Assembly (NCBI RefSeq): GCF_000025965.1 | Contig: NC_006513.1 | Span: 3,162,001 to 3,226,000 of the forward strand | From: Aromatoleum aromaticum EbN1 | Lineage (GTDB): Bacteria; Pseudomonadota; Gammaproteobacteria; Burkholderiales; Rhodocyclaceae | Direction of reading: 5' to 3' | Length of the DNA stretch: 64,000 nucleotides | Shown: piece after piece, positions 34,867 through 44,006 of the stretch | How the letters are laid out: the number at the start of each line of letters is the position of its first letter | How positions within the stretch are numbered: the first letter of the stretch is position 1 | Translations under genes and position numbers: made by a program | The notes under the pieces: generated by a model | Told to the model about the DNA's origin: nothing | What the model saw: the letters and a program-made list of their open reading frames with translations, nothing else | Databases searched by the model: none

Positions 34867-36309
34867 ATGAAGGAATACAAGCTGTTCATCGACGGCGAGT
34901 GGGTGGGCTCGTCGACCGAAACGATCCTCGACGACCTCAACCCGGCGACCAGCGAGGTGTGGGGGCGGGTGCATCAGGCCTCCGCCGCCGACCTGGAGCG
35001 GGCGATCGCAGCGGCTTACCGCGCGCGTGAAAGCTGGGGCAACACCCTCGCGAACGAGCGCGAGGCAATCCTGCTGCGCGCGGCGGACGCGCTGCAGAAG
35101 CGCATCCCCGACGTCGCGGCCGTGTTGATCGACGAAGCCGGCTCGACTTACGGCAAGGCGATGTTCGAAGCATCCTTCGTCGTGAATCTGCTGCGCAGCG
35201 CCGCGGGCGAGTGCCGCCGCATCACCGGCGAGACGATGCCGTCCGACAGCCCCGGCGTGTTCTCGATGAGCGTGCGCCGGCCGCTCGGCGTCATTGCAGG
35301 GATTGCGCCGTTCAACTTCCCTTTCCTGCTTGCGACGAAGAAGGTCGCGCTCGCGCTCGCCGCGGGCAACACTTTCATCCTGAAGCCGGCGAGCTACACG
35401 CCGGTGACGGGCCTGAAGATCGCCGAAATCTTCGAGGCCGCCGGCTTGCCGAAAGGCGTGCTGAACGTCGTGCCGGTGCAGGGTTCGGTGCTCGGCAACA
35501 CTTTCGTCGCCGATCCGCGCGTGCGGATGATCACTTTCACCGGCTCGACTGAGGTCGGGCGCGAGCTGTCGGCGGAAGCCGGCAGGCACTTCAAGCGCAT
35601 CACGCTGGAACTCGGTGGCAAGAGCCCGATGATCGTACTGAAGGATGCGGACGTCGATTACGCGGTGAACGCCGCGGCCTTCGGCATCTTCCTGCACCAA
35701 GGCCAAGTCTGTATGGCGAACTCGCGCCTGATCGTCGAGGCACCGATCTTCGACGTCTTCTGCGACAAGCTCGCGACGAAGATTGCCGGTTTCAAGGTCG
35801 GCGATCCTCGTGATCCGCAGACGGTGATCGGGCCGCTGATCGACCGCAAGCAATGCGCGGTGCTCGATCGCCACGTCGCCGACGCAGTTGCGAAGGGTGC
35901 GAAGCTGCTGCACGGGGGAAAAAGCGACGGCGCGTTCTACCAGCCGACGATCCTCGCCGGCGTGACACCCGACATGGTCGTGTTCCGTGAGGAGAGCTTC
36001 GGTCCGGCGGTGTCGGTGATCCGCGCCGCCGACAGCGAGGACGCGCTGCGGCTCGCCAACGACTCATGCTACGGGCTGTCGTCGGGCCTGATCACGAACG
36101 ACCTGCAGAAGGCGTTCGACCTGTCGCTGCGGCTGGAAGCCGGGATGGTGCACATCAACGACTCCTCGATCATGGACGAACCGCATGTGCCGTTCGGCGG
36201 CGTCAAGGACAGCGGCTTCGGGCGCGAGGGCGGGCATCACTCGATGGACGAGATGACCGAACTCAAGTGGATCACCGTGCAGATGGGGCAGCGGCAGTTC
36301 CCGTTCTGA
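34867..36309 (+). CDS. pchA: p-Hydroxybenzaldehyde dehydrogenase (ALDH family)
   Basis: A 480-residue NAD(P)-dependent aldehyde dehydrogenase. It has NPATSEVWGRVHQA at the N-terminus, the cofactor motif FTGSTEVGREL, the catalytic Glu in LELGGKSP, the catalytic Cys in HQGQVCMANSRL, and ESFGPAVSV near the end. It directly follows pchF (10 bases), so it should oxidise p-hydroxybenzaldehyde to p-hydroxybenzoate; the symbol is by analogy to Pseudomonas pchA. Gene order differs from Pseudomonas, where this gene comes first. Confidence 0.85.
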   Translation: MKEYKLFIDGEWVGSSTETILDDLNPATSEVWGRVHQASAADLERAIAAAYRARESWGNTLANEREAILLRAADALQKRIPDVAAVLIDEAGSTYGKAMFEASFVVNLLRSAAGECRRITGETMPSDSPGVFSMSVRRPLGVIAGIAPFNFPFLLATKKVALALAAGNTFILKPASYTPVTGLKIAEIFEAAGLPKGVLNVVPVQGSVLGNTFVADPRVRMITFTGSTEVGRELSAEAGRHFKRITLELGGKSPMIVLKDADVDYAVNAAAFGIFLHQGQVCMANSRLIVEAPIFDVFCDKLATKIAGFKVGDPRDPQTVIGPLIDRKQCAVLDRHVADAVAKGAKLLHGGKSDGAFYQPTILAGVTPDMVVFREESFGPAVSVIRAADSEDALRLANDSCYGLSSGLITNDLQKAFDLSLRLEAGMVHINDSSIMDEPHVPFGGVKDSGFGREGGHHSMDEMTELKWITVQMGQRQFPF

Positions 36310-36385
36310 TGCAACCCGGTCCCTGCATTGCGCCCGCTGCGCGGTGCGGGCCGGTTAGTGCGAAAAATCGAATCAGGGAGAAAAC

Positions 36386-37315
36386 ATGAAGGTAAATCAA
36401 ATGGCCGTCGCCGCCGTGCTGGCGGCCATGGTGGCGGGCAACGCAATGGCGAAGGAGGGAGGCGACCAGTACCCGAACGGCGGGGAAAACTGGCTGGCCG
36501 GCGCGGTGCCGCCGCCCGGCAACTACTTCCTCAATTACTTCGGCTATTACGACGCGGAGCTGCGCGACGGCGACGGCGACAAGGTGCCGAACACGTCGGT
36601 GCGCGCCTGGTTCGACGCGCTGCGGTTCATCAAGATGACCGACACGAAGATCCTCGGCGGCGACTGGGGCATGCACCTGATCGTGCCGGTAGTCAGCCAG
36701 GAGGTGAAGCTCGGCGGGCGCAGCGCATCGGTGACCGACCTCGGCGACATCACGATCAACCCGATCATCGTCGCCTGGCATACGCCGACCCTGCACTGGA
36801 CCGTCGCGCTCGACTTCAACCTGCCGAGCGGCAAGTACAAGTCCGGCGATCCGCGCAAGAGCATCGGGACGAACTACTGGAGCGTCGAGCCGATCTTCGC
36901 GATGACGTGGCTGTCGGACTCCGGCTGGGAGGTGTCCGGCAAGTTCATGTACAACATCAAGTCGAAGAACAAGGATTTCCGCCCGGCGCCCGGCGCGCCG
37001 AAGATGGATTACGAGTCCGGCGACGACTTTCACATGGATTACGTCGTCGGAAAGCACATCGGCCCGTGGGCGGTGGGGCTGTCCGGCTACTATCTGAAGC
37101 AGACGACCGACGACAAGCTCGAGGGCAGGAAGATTTCGTCGGCGATCGGCCCGTGGTCGTCCGGGCGGCGGGGTGAAGTGTTCGCCATCGGCCCGAGCGT
37201 GAGCTACACGAGCAAGACCGGGACGATGTTCATCGCCCAGTGGCAGCATGAAACGGAAGCGGAGAATCGATTCCGCGGCGACAAGGCGTGGTTCAAGGCC
37301 GTGCTGCCGTTCTGA
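36386..37315 (+). CDS. Outer-membrane phenol/aromatic-pathway protein (Phenol_MetA_deg type)
   Basis: A 309-residue exported beta-barrel protein. The signal peptide MKVNQMAVAAVLAAMVAGNAMA precedes YPNGGENWLAGAVPPPGNYFLNYFGYY, and the rest alternates strand segments (TINPIIVAWHTPTLHWTVALDFNLPSG) and ends in VLPF with terminal Phe. This is the family often encoded with meta-pathway and other aromatic degradation genes, thought to transport aromatics across the outer membrane. It closes the p-cresol operon. Actual substrate unknown. Confidence 0.8.
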   Translation: MKVNQMAVAAVLAAMVAGNAMAKEGGDQYPNGGENWLAGAVPPPGNYFLNYFGYYDAELRDGDGDKVPNTSVRAWFDALRFIKMTDTKILGGDWGMHLIVPVVSQEVKLGGRSASVTDLGDITINPIIVAWHTPTLHWTVALDFNLPSGKYKSGDPRKSIGTNYWSVEPIFAMTWLSDSGWEVSGKFMYNIKSKNKDFRPAPGAPKMDYESGDDFHMDYVVGKHIGPWAVGLSGYYLKQTTDDKLEGRKISSAIGPWSSGRRGEVFAIGPSVSYTSKTGTMFIAQWQHETEAENRFRGDKAWFKAVLPF

Positions 37316-37324
37316 GCGGCTTCT

Positions 37325-37365
37325 CCGGGCGCTTCCCGCCCCCTGCGAGGCGCCCGGATCTTTCG
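37325..37365 (+). terminator. Hairpin after the p-cresol operon
   Basis: CCGGGCGC (37325-37332) and GCGCCCGG (37350-37357) form an 8-bp GC stem with a 17-base loop, followed by atcttt. The short T-run makes it a moderate terminator. It lies between the operon and the convergent MarR gene. Confidence 0.5.
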
Positions 37366-37411
37366 CGGGCAGCAGGGTGAATTTCGTCGCGCCCCCAGTG
37401 CGACAGCCGGG

Positions 37412-37879
37412 TCAACGCTGTTCCGGAAATATCTTCTGCAGCAGCGTCACCAGCGTGACGCGCTCCTCTTCGGACAGGTGCTCGACCAGCCGTTTCTCGT
37501 GTTCGCCGACGCGGCGCTTGAGTTTTTTCAGCAGTGCGATTCCGTCCGGGGTGAGCACAAGCGCGTTCGAGCGACGGTCGTTTTCGGCCGGCCGTCGTTC
37601 GACGAGGCGGCGGCGTTCGAGATTGTCGATCACCGAGACCACCGTCGAGCGGTCGAGGTGCGCTGCGCGGGCAAGTTCGCTCTGCTTGAGTCCGGGGTTC
37701 GCGTCGATGATGACGATGACGCCGAACAGTCCGGGCGTGACGTCGAACTCGCCGAGCGCAGCGGCGAAATCGCGAAAGATCGCGATCTGCGCAAGCCGCA
37801 GCTGATAGCCGGCAAGGCTGGGCAGAATGCCGAAATCGAGGCCTTTATCTGCGGATGTCTTCTTTCTTGTCATGTCCAT
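37412..37879 (-). CDS. MarR-family transcriptional regulator
   Basis: A 155-residue winged-helix regulator. LRLAQIAIFRDFAAALGEFDVTPGLFGVIVII, NPGLKQSELARAAHLDRSTVVSVIDNLERRRLVERR (the DNA-recognition helix) and the wing NDRRSNALVLTPDG are classic MarR. Such proteins are dimeric repressors released by aromatic acids or their CoA esters. It is divergent from a ferredoxin gene. A 20-bp palindrome lies between the two, and its perfect copy is in the promoter of the tungsten oxidoreductase. Confidence 0.93.
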   Translation of the reverse strand: MDMTRKKTSADKGLDFGILPSLAGYQLRLAQIAIFRDFAAALGEFDVTPGLFGVIVIIDANPGLKQSELARAAHLDRSTVVSVIDNLERRRLVERRPAENDRRSNALVLTPDGIALLKKLKRRVGEHEKRLVEHLSEEERVTLVTLLQKIFPEQR

Positions 37880-37950
37880 TCCGGGCTTGGCGTCACAGAC
37901 GCTACTTGGGTTTCAGGCTCGAATGCTACCGTAGATCGCCTTCACGTTGA

Positions 37951-38322
<372 letters not shown>

Positions 38323-38393
38323 CGCCTCTTCCGGCCCTGCCCGGCCCGGGCGGTCAACCGTGGGCGGGAGAGAGTGACAAAACAGGATACAAA

Positions 38394-38417
38394 CAAAAAG
38401 CTCGATAGAGCTTTTTG
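38394..38417. terminator. Bidirectional terminator between ferredoxin and paaX genes
   Basis: CAAAAAGCTC (38394-38403), loop gata, and GAGCTTTTTG (38408-38417) form a perfect 10-bp stem with A/T tracts on both sides. It can end both the ferredoxin transcript and the convergent regulator transcript. Confidence 0.85.
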
Positions 38418-38494
38418 TGTATCAAGAATACGTTGTGAATTGATTGACCAGGAACGGTTTCCGGATCAGCAGTCAGCGCAGGCGGGTTTCTGCG

Positions 38495-39451
38495 CTACTG
38501 CTGCTCCGCTGCTTCACGGTGTGTAGTGTCCTCGAGGCCGCCGAAACGTTCGTAGAAATACGGCGCGGCGGGCGGCAGCGGGCCATTTGGCGTCTTGCAT
38601 GTCGCCATCAGGTGCTGCTGGGCAAGGCGATACGTGATGCGATAAATGTCTCGGCACACTTCGCGGGCGACCGCACCGCTCCAGTCGACAGGCATCAGTT
38701 GATCGGGCAGCAGCGGGTCGTGCAGCAGGGCGCGACGAAAATCGTGCATCGTCAGGGTCTGCACGAGGAAGCACTGTTCCGGGTCCAGGTCGCGAGCAGT
38801 ACGCAGCGCCCGCAGCACGGGCCGCAGCCGGTCCGCGAACTCCCGGTAAGTCGCGCCGATTGCCTCCAGATTCCAGCATTCACGCGCCAGATCCTGCAGC
38901 GGGCGGTTCGACAGCGCGCCGAGATTGTGCGCGGTCATCGGTACGACCTTGTCGTGGGTGCCGGTCTCCTGCAGGATTTCCAGCAAGGTTTCGGTGTCTG
39001 CCGACGGGTGTGCGAGCACGCACGGAGCGATCGTTCCGTAACCCGCCCATGACAGTTCCTTGCGCAGTGCGTCCCGCTGCGGGGCGGGCAGCGTCGAAGG
39101 CAGGATCACGAGCTGCCATTCGCCGTTCCACGGTAGCTGCCGTGCGTCGTAGATCCGGCGATAGGCGTGTTCGAAGCGCCGTCGTCCCGAGGCAGTGAGG
39201 CTGTAATAGCTTTTGCGTCCGATCTGCTCGGAAACCAGCCACTTGTCCTGCGACAGGCGATAGACGCTGGTGCGGACCATTCTCTCGTTCAGGCCCAGCG
39301 GCTCGACCAGCCGTATGAAACTGCCGAGCCACACGGTTCCGCCGTGCGGGGCGATGAAATCTCCGTAGATGGTGATGATCAGCGAGTTCGCGCGTACGCG
39401 GCGTTCCGCCAGGTAATCGTTGATCCACTGCGTGATGAACCGACTCTTCAT
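38495..39451 (-). CDS. paaX: PaaX-family repressor of phenylacetate catabolism
   Basis: A 318-residue regulator with the PaaX architecture: an N-terminal winged helix (SLIITIYGDFIAPHGGTVWLGSFIRLVEPLGLNERMVRTSVYRL), a central domain (GEWQLVILPSTLPAPQRDALRKELSWAGYG), and a C-terminal domain. PaaX proteins repress phenylacetate genes and respond to phenylacetyl-CoA, which is the substrate of PadB encoded here. The start at 39451 (MKSRF) aligns with usual PaaX; the frame is open to 39490. It is divergent from the pad operon with a 311-base gap. Confidence 0.9.
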   Translation of the reverse strand: MKSRFITQWINDYLAERRVRANSLIITIYGDFIAPHGGTVWLGSFIRLVEPLGLNERMVRTSVYRLSQDKWLVSEQIGRKSYYSLTASGRRRFEHAYRRIYDARQLPWNGEWQLVILPSTLPAPQRDALRKELSWAGYGTIAPCVLAHPSADTETLLEILQETGTHDKVVPMTAHNLGALSNRPLQDLARECWNLEAIGATYREFADRLRPVLRALRTARDLDPEQCFLVQTLTMHDFRRALLHDPLLPDQLMPVDWSGAVAREVCRDIYRITYRLAQQHLMATCKTPNGPLPPAAPYFYERFGGLEDTTHREAAEQQ

Positions 39452-39649
39452 TGTCGTGACCGTGTTTTTCTGAGGGGAGGGGTATTTCATTATTGAATTG
39501 AATGCCGATTGATTCTAGCGCCGGTCAGGCGATTTAAGAACAGGAGGCTCGTGATTCGGACAGGGGTGCCCGCTCATCGGAGAACGAAATACGACACTCT
39601 TTGCAGCGGCTGAAAATGATGCGTCGCACCATGAAATGTTGGAGGAAAA

Positions 39650-39692
39650 ACGATACAAATGTATTGACTTCGTCCAGACTGATTTGTATCGT
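39650..39692. promoter_or_regulatory. Perfect inverted repeat in the pad control region, candidate PaaX operator
   Basis: ACGATACAAAT (39650-39660) and ATTTGTATCGT (39682-39692) are perfect 11-bp inverse copies with a 21-base spacer, so the half-sites are about three helical turns apart. They lie between paaX and the fdhD-pad operon, about 70-110 bases before the fdhD ATG. The sequence is AT-rich compared with its surroundings. A PaaX dimer or tetramer is the natural candidate to bind it. Confidence 0.65.
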
Positions 39693-39762
39693 TACGGTCA
39701 TGTGAAGAGGCTGATTCGCCAATCTCGGCGGATCGGGGTGAAACCGATTGGCGGGGTGAGCG

Positions 39763-40584
39763 ATGCGGCACGATTCGGATTCGATCGCAGATTCGCACGG
39801 CAGGGTAGGGGTGGAGCGCTGGGTCGACGGCGACGCCACCCGCGCAGAAGACATGGTTGCCGAAGAAGTCCCCGCTGCCCTCGTGTACAACGGGTTTTCC
39901 CACGCCGTAATGATGACCACGCCTCAGGACCTCGAAGACTTCGCGCTCGGCTTCAGTCTGAGCGAAGGCATCATCAACGAGGCCCGCGAGCTCTACGACC
40001 TCGAAGTGGTCGAGCATCCCCAAGGCAGCGAAGTGCAGATGCGCATCGCCGGCGAACGCTTCGCCGGGCTGCGCCAGCGTCGCCGTGCGATGGCTGGGCG
40101 CACTGGCTGCGGGCTGTGCGGCGTCGAGAGCCTGGACCAGATCGCAGGCCGCCCGCTCGGCACGGTCGATGCGCGCCGCGGTGCGCTGCAGGCGGGCGCA
40201 TTGTCCCGCGCACAGGCCGAGCTGCACGCGCGCCAGCACCTCTTCCACCTGACCGGCGCGGTGCATGCGGCGGCATGGTGCGCCCTCGATGGCGCGGTCG
40301 AGCTCGTGCGCGAGGACGTCGGCCGGCACAATGCGCTCGACAAGCTGATCGGCGCGGTCGCTGCCCACGGTGGCGCGTTCGGCGACGGCTTCGTGCTGAT
40401 GACGAGCCGCGCGAGCTACGAGATCGTGCAGAAAGCCGCTGCCGTGGGTATCGCGGTCGTCGCGGCGGTCTCGGCGCCGACCGGCATGGCGGTACGCCTG
40501 GCCGAAGCGGCCGGCGTCACATTGATCGGGTTTGCACGCGGCGAGCGCCACAGCGTGTATTCGCATCCGCAACGCATTCATTGA
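39763..40584 (+). CDS. fdhD: FdhD sulfurtransferase for molybdenum enzymes
   Basis: A 273-residue FdhD-type protein, which transfers sulfur from IscS to the bis-MGD cofactor of formate-dehydrogenase-like enzymes. RTGCGLCGVESL carries the catalytic CxxC, and HAAAWC, REDVGRHNALDKLIGA and TSRASYEIVQKAA are conserved. It is the first gene of the operon, immediately before padB (13-base gap), so it most likely matures the molybdenum subunit PadB. Confidence 0.95.
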   Translation: MRHDSDSIADSHGRVGVERWVDGDATRAEDMVAEEVPAALVYNGFSHAVMMTTPQDLEDFALGFSLSEGIINEARELYDLEVVEHPQGSEVQMRIAGERFAGLRQRRRAMAGRTGCGLCGVESLDQIAGRPLGTVDARRGALQAGALSRAQAELHARQHLFHLTGAVHAAAWCALDGAVELVREDVGRHNALDKLIGAVAAHGGAFGDGFVLMTSRASYEIVQKAAAVGIAVVAAVSAPTGMAVRLAEAAGVTLIGFARGERHSVYSHPQRIH

Positions 40585-40597
40585 GGTGAGGAACACC

Positions 40598-43354
40598 ATG
40601 ACGCTTGCCCCCAAGCCGCAGTCGGTCGCGAAAGTCCCGAGCTACTGCTACAACTGCGTGGCCGGCCCGGACTTCATGACCGTCAAGGTCGTCGACGGCG
40701 TCGCGACCGAAATCGAGCCGAACTTCGCCGCCGAGGACGTCCATCCGGCGCGCGGCCGCGTGTGCGTGAAAGCCTACGGACTGGTGCAAAAGACCTACAA
40801 CCCGCACCGCGTGCTGCAGCCGATGAAGCGCACGAACCCGAAGAAAGGGCGCAACGAGGATCCGGGCTTCGTGCCGGTGTCGTGGGACGAGGCGCTCGAC
40901 CTCGTCGCCGCGAAGCTCACCGCGACGCGCGCGAAAGGGGTGACGGACGAAGCCGGCCTGCCGCGACTCGCCGCGAGCTTCGGCCACGGCGGCACGCCGG
41001 CGATGTACATGGGTACGTTCCCGGCCTTTCTTTCCGCGTGGGGCCCGATCGACTTCAGCTTCGGCTCGGGCCAGGGCGTCAAGTGCGTGCACTCCGAGCA
41101 CCTGTACGGCGAGTTCTGGCACCGCGCCTTCACGGTCGCGGCCGACACGCCGCTCGCCGACTACGTGATCTCGATCGGCTCGAACGTCGAAGCCTCCGGC
41201 GGCCCGTGCGCGGTCACGCGCCACGCCGGAGCGCGCGTGCGTGGCTACAAGCGCGTGCAGGTCGAGCCGCACCTGTCGGTGACCGGCGCCTGTTCGGCTG
41301 AATGGGTACCGATCCGGCCGAAGACCGACCCCGCGTTCATGTTCGCGCTGATCCACGTGCTGGTGTGCGAACAGGGGCTCGACAAGCTCGACGTGCCGTT
41401 CCTGCGCGATCGCACCTCGTCGCCGTATCTCGTCGGGCCGGACGGCCTGTACCTGCGTGACGCGGCGACACGCAAGCCGCTGCTGTGGGACGAGAGAACC
41501 GGGCGCGCCGTGCCGTTCGACACGCCGGGCGCGGTGCCGGCCGTGGCCGGATGCTTTGCCGTGGCCGGTGCCGTGAGTGTCGATGCCGACGATGTGTGTC
41601 GCGAGATGGGTGCGGTCGAAGGCAAGACCGCATTCACGATGCTCGTCGAGCACATGAAGAAATACACGCCGGAATGGGCCGCGGGCGTGTGCGACGTGCC
41701 GGCCGCGACGATCCGCCGCATCGCCAACGAATACCTCGAAGCGGCGTCGATCGGTACCACGATCGAGATCGACGGCCACACTTTGCCGCTGCGCCCGGTC
41801 GCGGTGACGCTCGGCAAGTCGGTCAACAACGGCTGGGGCGCGTTCGAATGCTGCTGGGCACGCACGCTCTTGGCGACTCTCGTCGGCGCGCTCGAGAACC
41901 CCGGCGGCACGCTCGGCACGACGGTGCGGCTGAACCGCCCGCACGATGACCGCCACGTCAGCGTCAAGGCCGGCGAAGACGGCTTCATGGCGCAGAACTT
42001 CAACCCGACCGACAAGGAACACTGGGTGTCGACGCCGACGGGGCGCAACGCGCACCGCACGCTCGTGCCGATCGTCGGCAACAGCGCCTGGAGCCAGGCG
42101 CTCGGCCCGACCCAACTGGCGTGGATGCACCTGCGCGAAGTGCCGAGCGACTGGTCGATGCCGGCGCCGACGCTGCCGGACGTGTGGTTCGTCTATCGCT
42201 CGAACCCGGCGATCTCGTTCTGGGATACGCCGACGCTGGTCGACACGATCGCGACGTTCCCCTTCACGGTGTGCTTCGCCTACACGGTCGATGAAACCAA
42301 CTGGATGGCCGACGTGCTGCTGCCTGAGGCGACCGACCTTGAGTCGCTGCAGATGATCAAGGTCGGCGGCACGAAGTTCGTCGAGCAGTTCTGGGAGCAC
42401 CGCGGCGTCGTGCTGCGCCAGCCCGCGGTCGAGCCGCAGGGCGAGGCGCGCGATTTCACGTGGATCAGCACCGAACTGGCGAAGCGCACGGGGCTGCTCG
42501 AAGGCTACAACGCCGCGCTCAACCGCGGCGCCGGAGGCGGGGCGCCGCTCAAAGGCGAGCATTACGACCATTCGCTCGACCTGAGCCAGGAACATGGCGT
42601 CGAGCCGATCTGGGACGCGATCTGCAAGGCTTCGTCGGCGAGCCTGTCGAATGGCGCCGAAACCCACGACCTCGAATGGTTCAAGGCGCACGGCTTCTAC
42701 ACCGTGCCGATGTCGAAGTTCGACTGGTACCTCACGCCGACGATGGAAAAACAGGGCTTGCGCTACGAGATGCCGTACCAGGAGCGGCTGTTGCGGATCG
42801 GGCGGGAACTGGGCAACCGGCTGCACGAGCAGAAGATGCACTGGTGGGACGCGCAGCTCTCCGAATACACGGCGCTGCCCGAGTGGCACGACGTGCCCGG
42901 GCGCTGGACCGAGCAGCTTGTCAATGTCGGCGCCAACCCGGACGACTTTCCGCTATGGCTGCTCGCGACCAAGAGCATGCAGTACCACACCGGCGGCAAT
43001 GTCTCGATTGCGCTGATGCGTGAAGTCTCGCAGAACGTGCGCGGCCACACCGGCGTGATCATCAACGCTGGAACCGCGAAGCGCCTCGGCATCGCTGAGG
43101 GCGACCGCGTCGAGATCCGCTCGCACATCGGCGCGACCTACGGCGACGCGGTGCTCGCGCAGGGCGTGCGCCCGGACACGCTCGTGATCCTTGGCCAGTT
43201 CGACCACTGGGCGACGCCTTTCGCCAAGGATTTCGGCATGCCGAGCCTCAACACGATCGCGCCGATGTCGCTCGAGCTCACGGATGCGACCGGCTCGGGT
43301 TCGGACATCGTGCGCGTGGCGCTGCGCAAGGTTGCTGCTAAGGAGACCGTATGA
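40598..43354 (+). CDS. padB: Phenylacetyl-CoA:acceptor oxidoreductase, molybdenum subunit
   Basis: A 918-residue bis-MGD enzyme of the DMSO reductase family. With PadC and PadD it oxidises phenylacetyl-CoA at the alpha carbon to phenylglyoxylate, delivering electrons to quinone. FGSGQGVKCVHSEHLYGEF, SIGSNVEASGGP, the middle domains and a C-terminal MopB_CT domain (INAGTAKRLGIAEGDRVEIRSHIG) are present. The N-terminal cluster site shows C17, C20 and C56, but the third Cys of C-x2-C-x3-C is replaced (P24, D25). No Tat signal is visible, so the active site may face the cytoplasm. gaggtgagg precedes the ATG. Confidence 0.92.
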   Translation: MTLAPKPQSVAKVPSYCYNCVAGPDFMTVKVVDGVATEIEPNFAAEDVHPARGRVCVKAYGLVQKTYNPHRVLQPMKRTNPKKGRNEDPGFVPVSWDEALDLVAAKLTATRAKGVTDEAGLPRLAASFGHGGTPAMYMGTFPAFLSAWGPIDFSFGSGQGVKCVHSEHLYGEFWHRAFTVAADTPLADYVISIGSNVEASGGPCAVTRHAGARVRGYKRVQVEPHLSVTGACSAEWVPIRPKTDPAFMFALIHVLVCEQGLDKLDVPFLRDRTSSPYLVGPDGLYLRDAATRKPLLWDERTGRAVPFDTPGAVPAVAGCFAVAGAVSVDADDVCREMGAVEGKTAFTMLVEHMKKYTPEWAAGVCDVPAATIRRIANEYLEAASIGTTIEIDGHTLPLRPVAVTLGKSVNNGWGAFECCWARTLLATLVGALENPGGTLGTTVRLNRPHDDRHVSVKAGEDGFMAQNFNPTDKEHWVSTPTGRNAHRTLVPIVGNSAWSQALGPTQLAWMHLREVPSDWSMPAPTLPDVWFVYRSNPAISFWDTPTLVDTIATFPFTVCFAYTVDETNWMADVLLPEATDLESLQMIKVGGTKFVEQFWEHRGVVLRQPAVEPQGEARDFTWISTELAKRTGLLEGYNAALNRGAGGGAPLKGEHYDHSLDLSQEHGVEPIWDAICKASSASLSNGAETHDLEWFKAHGFYTVPMSKFDWYLTPTMEKQGLRYEMPYQERLLRIGRELGNRLHEQKMHWWDAQLSEYTALPEWHDVPGRWTEQLVNVGANPDDFPLWLLATKSMQYHTGGNVSIALMREVSQNVRGHTGVIINAGTAKRLGIAEGDRVEIRSHIGATYGDAVLAQGVRPDTLVILGQFDHWATPFAKDFGMPSLNTIAPMSLELTDATGSGSDIVRVALRKVAAKETV

Positions 43355-43998
43355 CCCGCTACGTGATGGCCATCGATCTGCGCCGCTGCGTCGGCTGCCA
43401 GACCTGTACCGCGGCGTGCAAGAACGCCAACGCGACGCCGCCGGGAGTGCAGTGGCGCCGCGTGCTCGATATCGAAACGGGCGAATTTCCCGACGTGCGC
43501 CGCAGCTTCGTGCCGATCTCGTGCATGCATTGCGACGAGCCGCCGTGCGAGGAAGTGTGCCCGACCACGGCGACGAAAAAGCGCGCCGACGGTCTGGTCA
43601 CCATCGACTACGACACTTGTATCGGCTGCGCGAACTGCGTGATGGCCTGTCCGTACGAGGCGCGCTCGATCGTGCACGAGGCGAAGTTCGCCTACGGCGA
43701 CACGCCGATCGCCTCCGAATCAGTGCGCTTCGACCCGGCGCGGATCGGCGTGTCGATGAAATGCACGTTCTGCGTCGATCGCATCGATGAAGCGGCGAGG
43801 ACCGGCCAGGTGCCCGGGCGCGACCCCGAAGTCACGCCGGCGTGCGTCAATTCGTGCATCTCGGGAGCGATGAGCTTCGGCGATATCGACGACCCCAACA
43901 GCAACGTCAGCCGGCTCTTGGTCGAGACGCAATCATTTCGCATGCACGAGGAACTCGGCACGGGCCCCGGCGTGTATTACATCTGGGACAAGGGGTGA
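43351..43998 (+). CDS. padC: Phenylacetyl-CoA:acceptor oxidoreductase, iron-sulfur subunit
   Basis: A 215-residue ferredoxin-like electron-transfer subunit with four cluster-binding groups: CVGCQTCTAACK, CMHCDEPPCEEVCP, CIGCANCVMACP, and CTFC later with CVNSC. This matches DmsB/PhsB-type subunits. It passes electrons from PadB to the membrane subunit PadD. The ATG overlaps the padB stop (ATGA). Confidence 0.95.
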   Translation: MTRYVMAIDLRRCVGCQTCTAACKNANATPPGVQWRRVLDIETGEFPDVRRSFVPISCMHCDEPPCEEVCPTTATKKRADGLVTIDYDTCIGCANCVMACPYEARSIVHEAKFAYGDTPIASESVRFDPARIGVSMKCTFCVDRIDEAARTGQVPGRDPEVTPACVNSCISGAMSFGDIDDPNSNVSRLLVETQSFRMHEELGTGPGVYYIWDKG

Positions 43999-44006
43999 AG
44001 GCCGCG

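Noticed and set aside
38385-38425. gataca...tgtatc arms around the 38.4-kb hairpin as a second PaaX site
   Set aside because: The arms are simply the outer part of a terminator stem between convergent genes; the spacing differs from the perfect repeat at 39650-39692.
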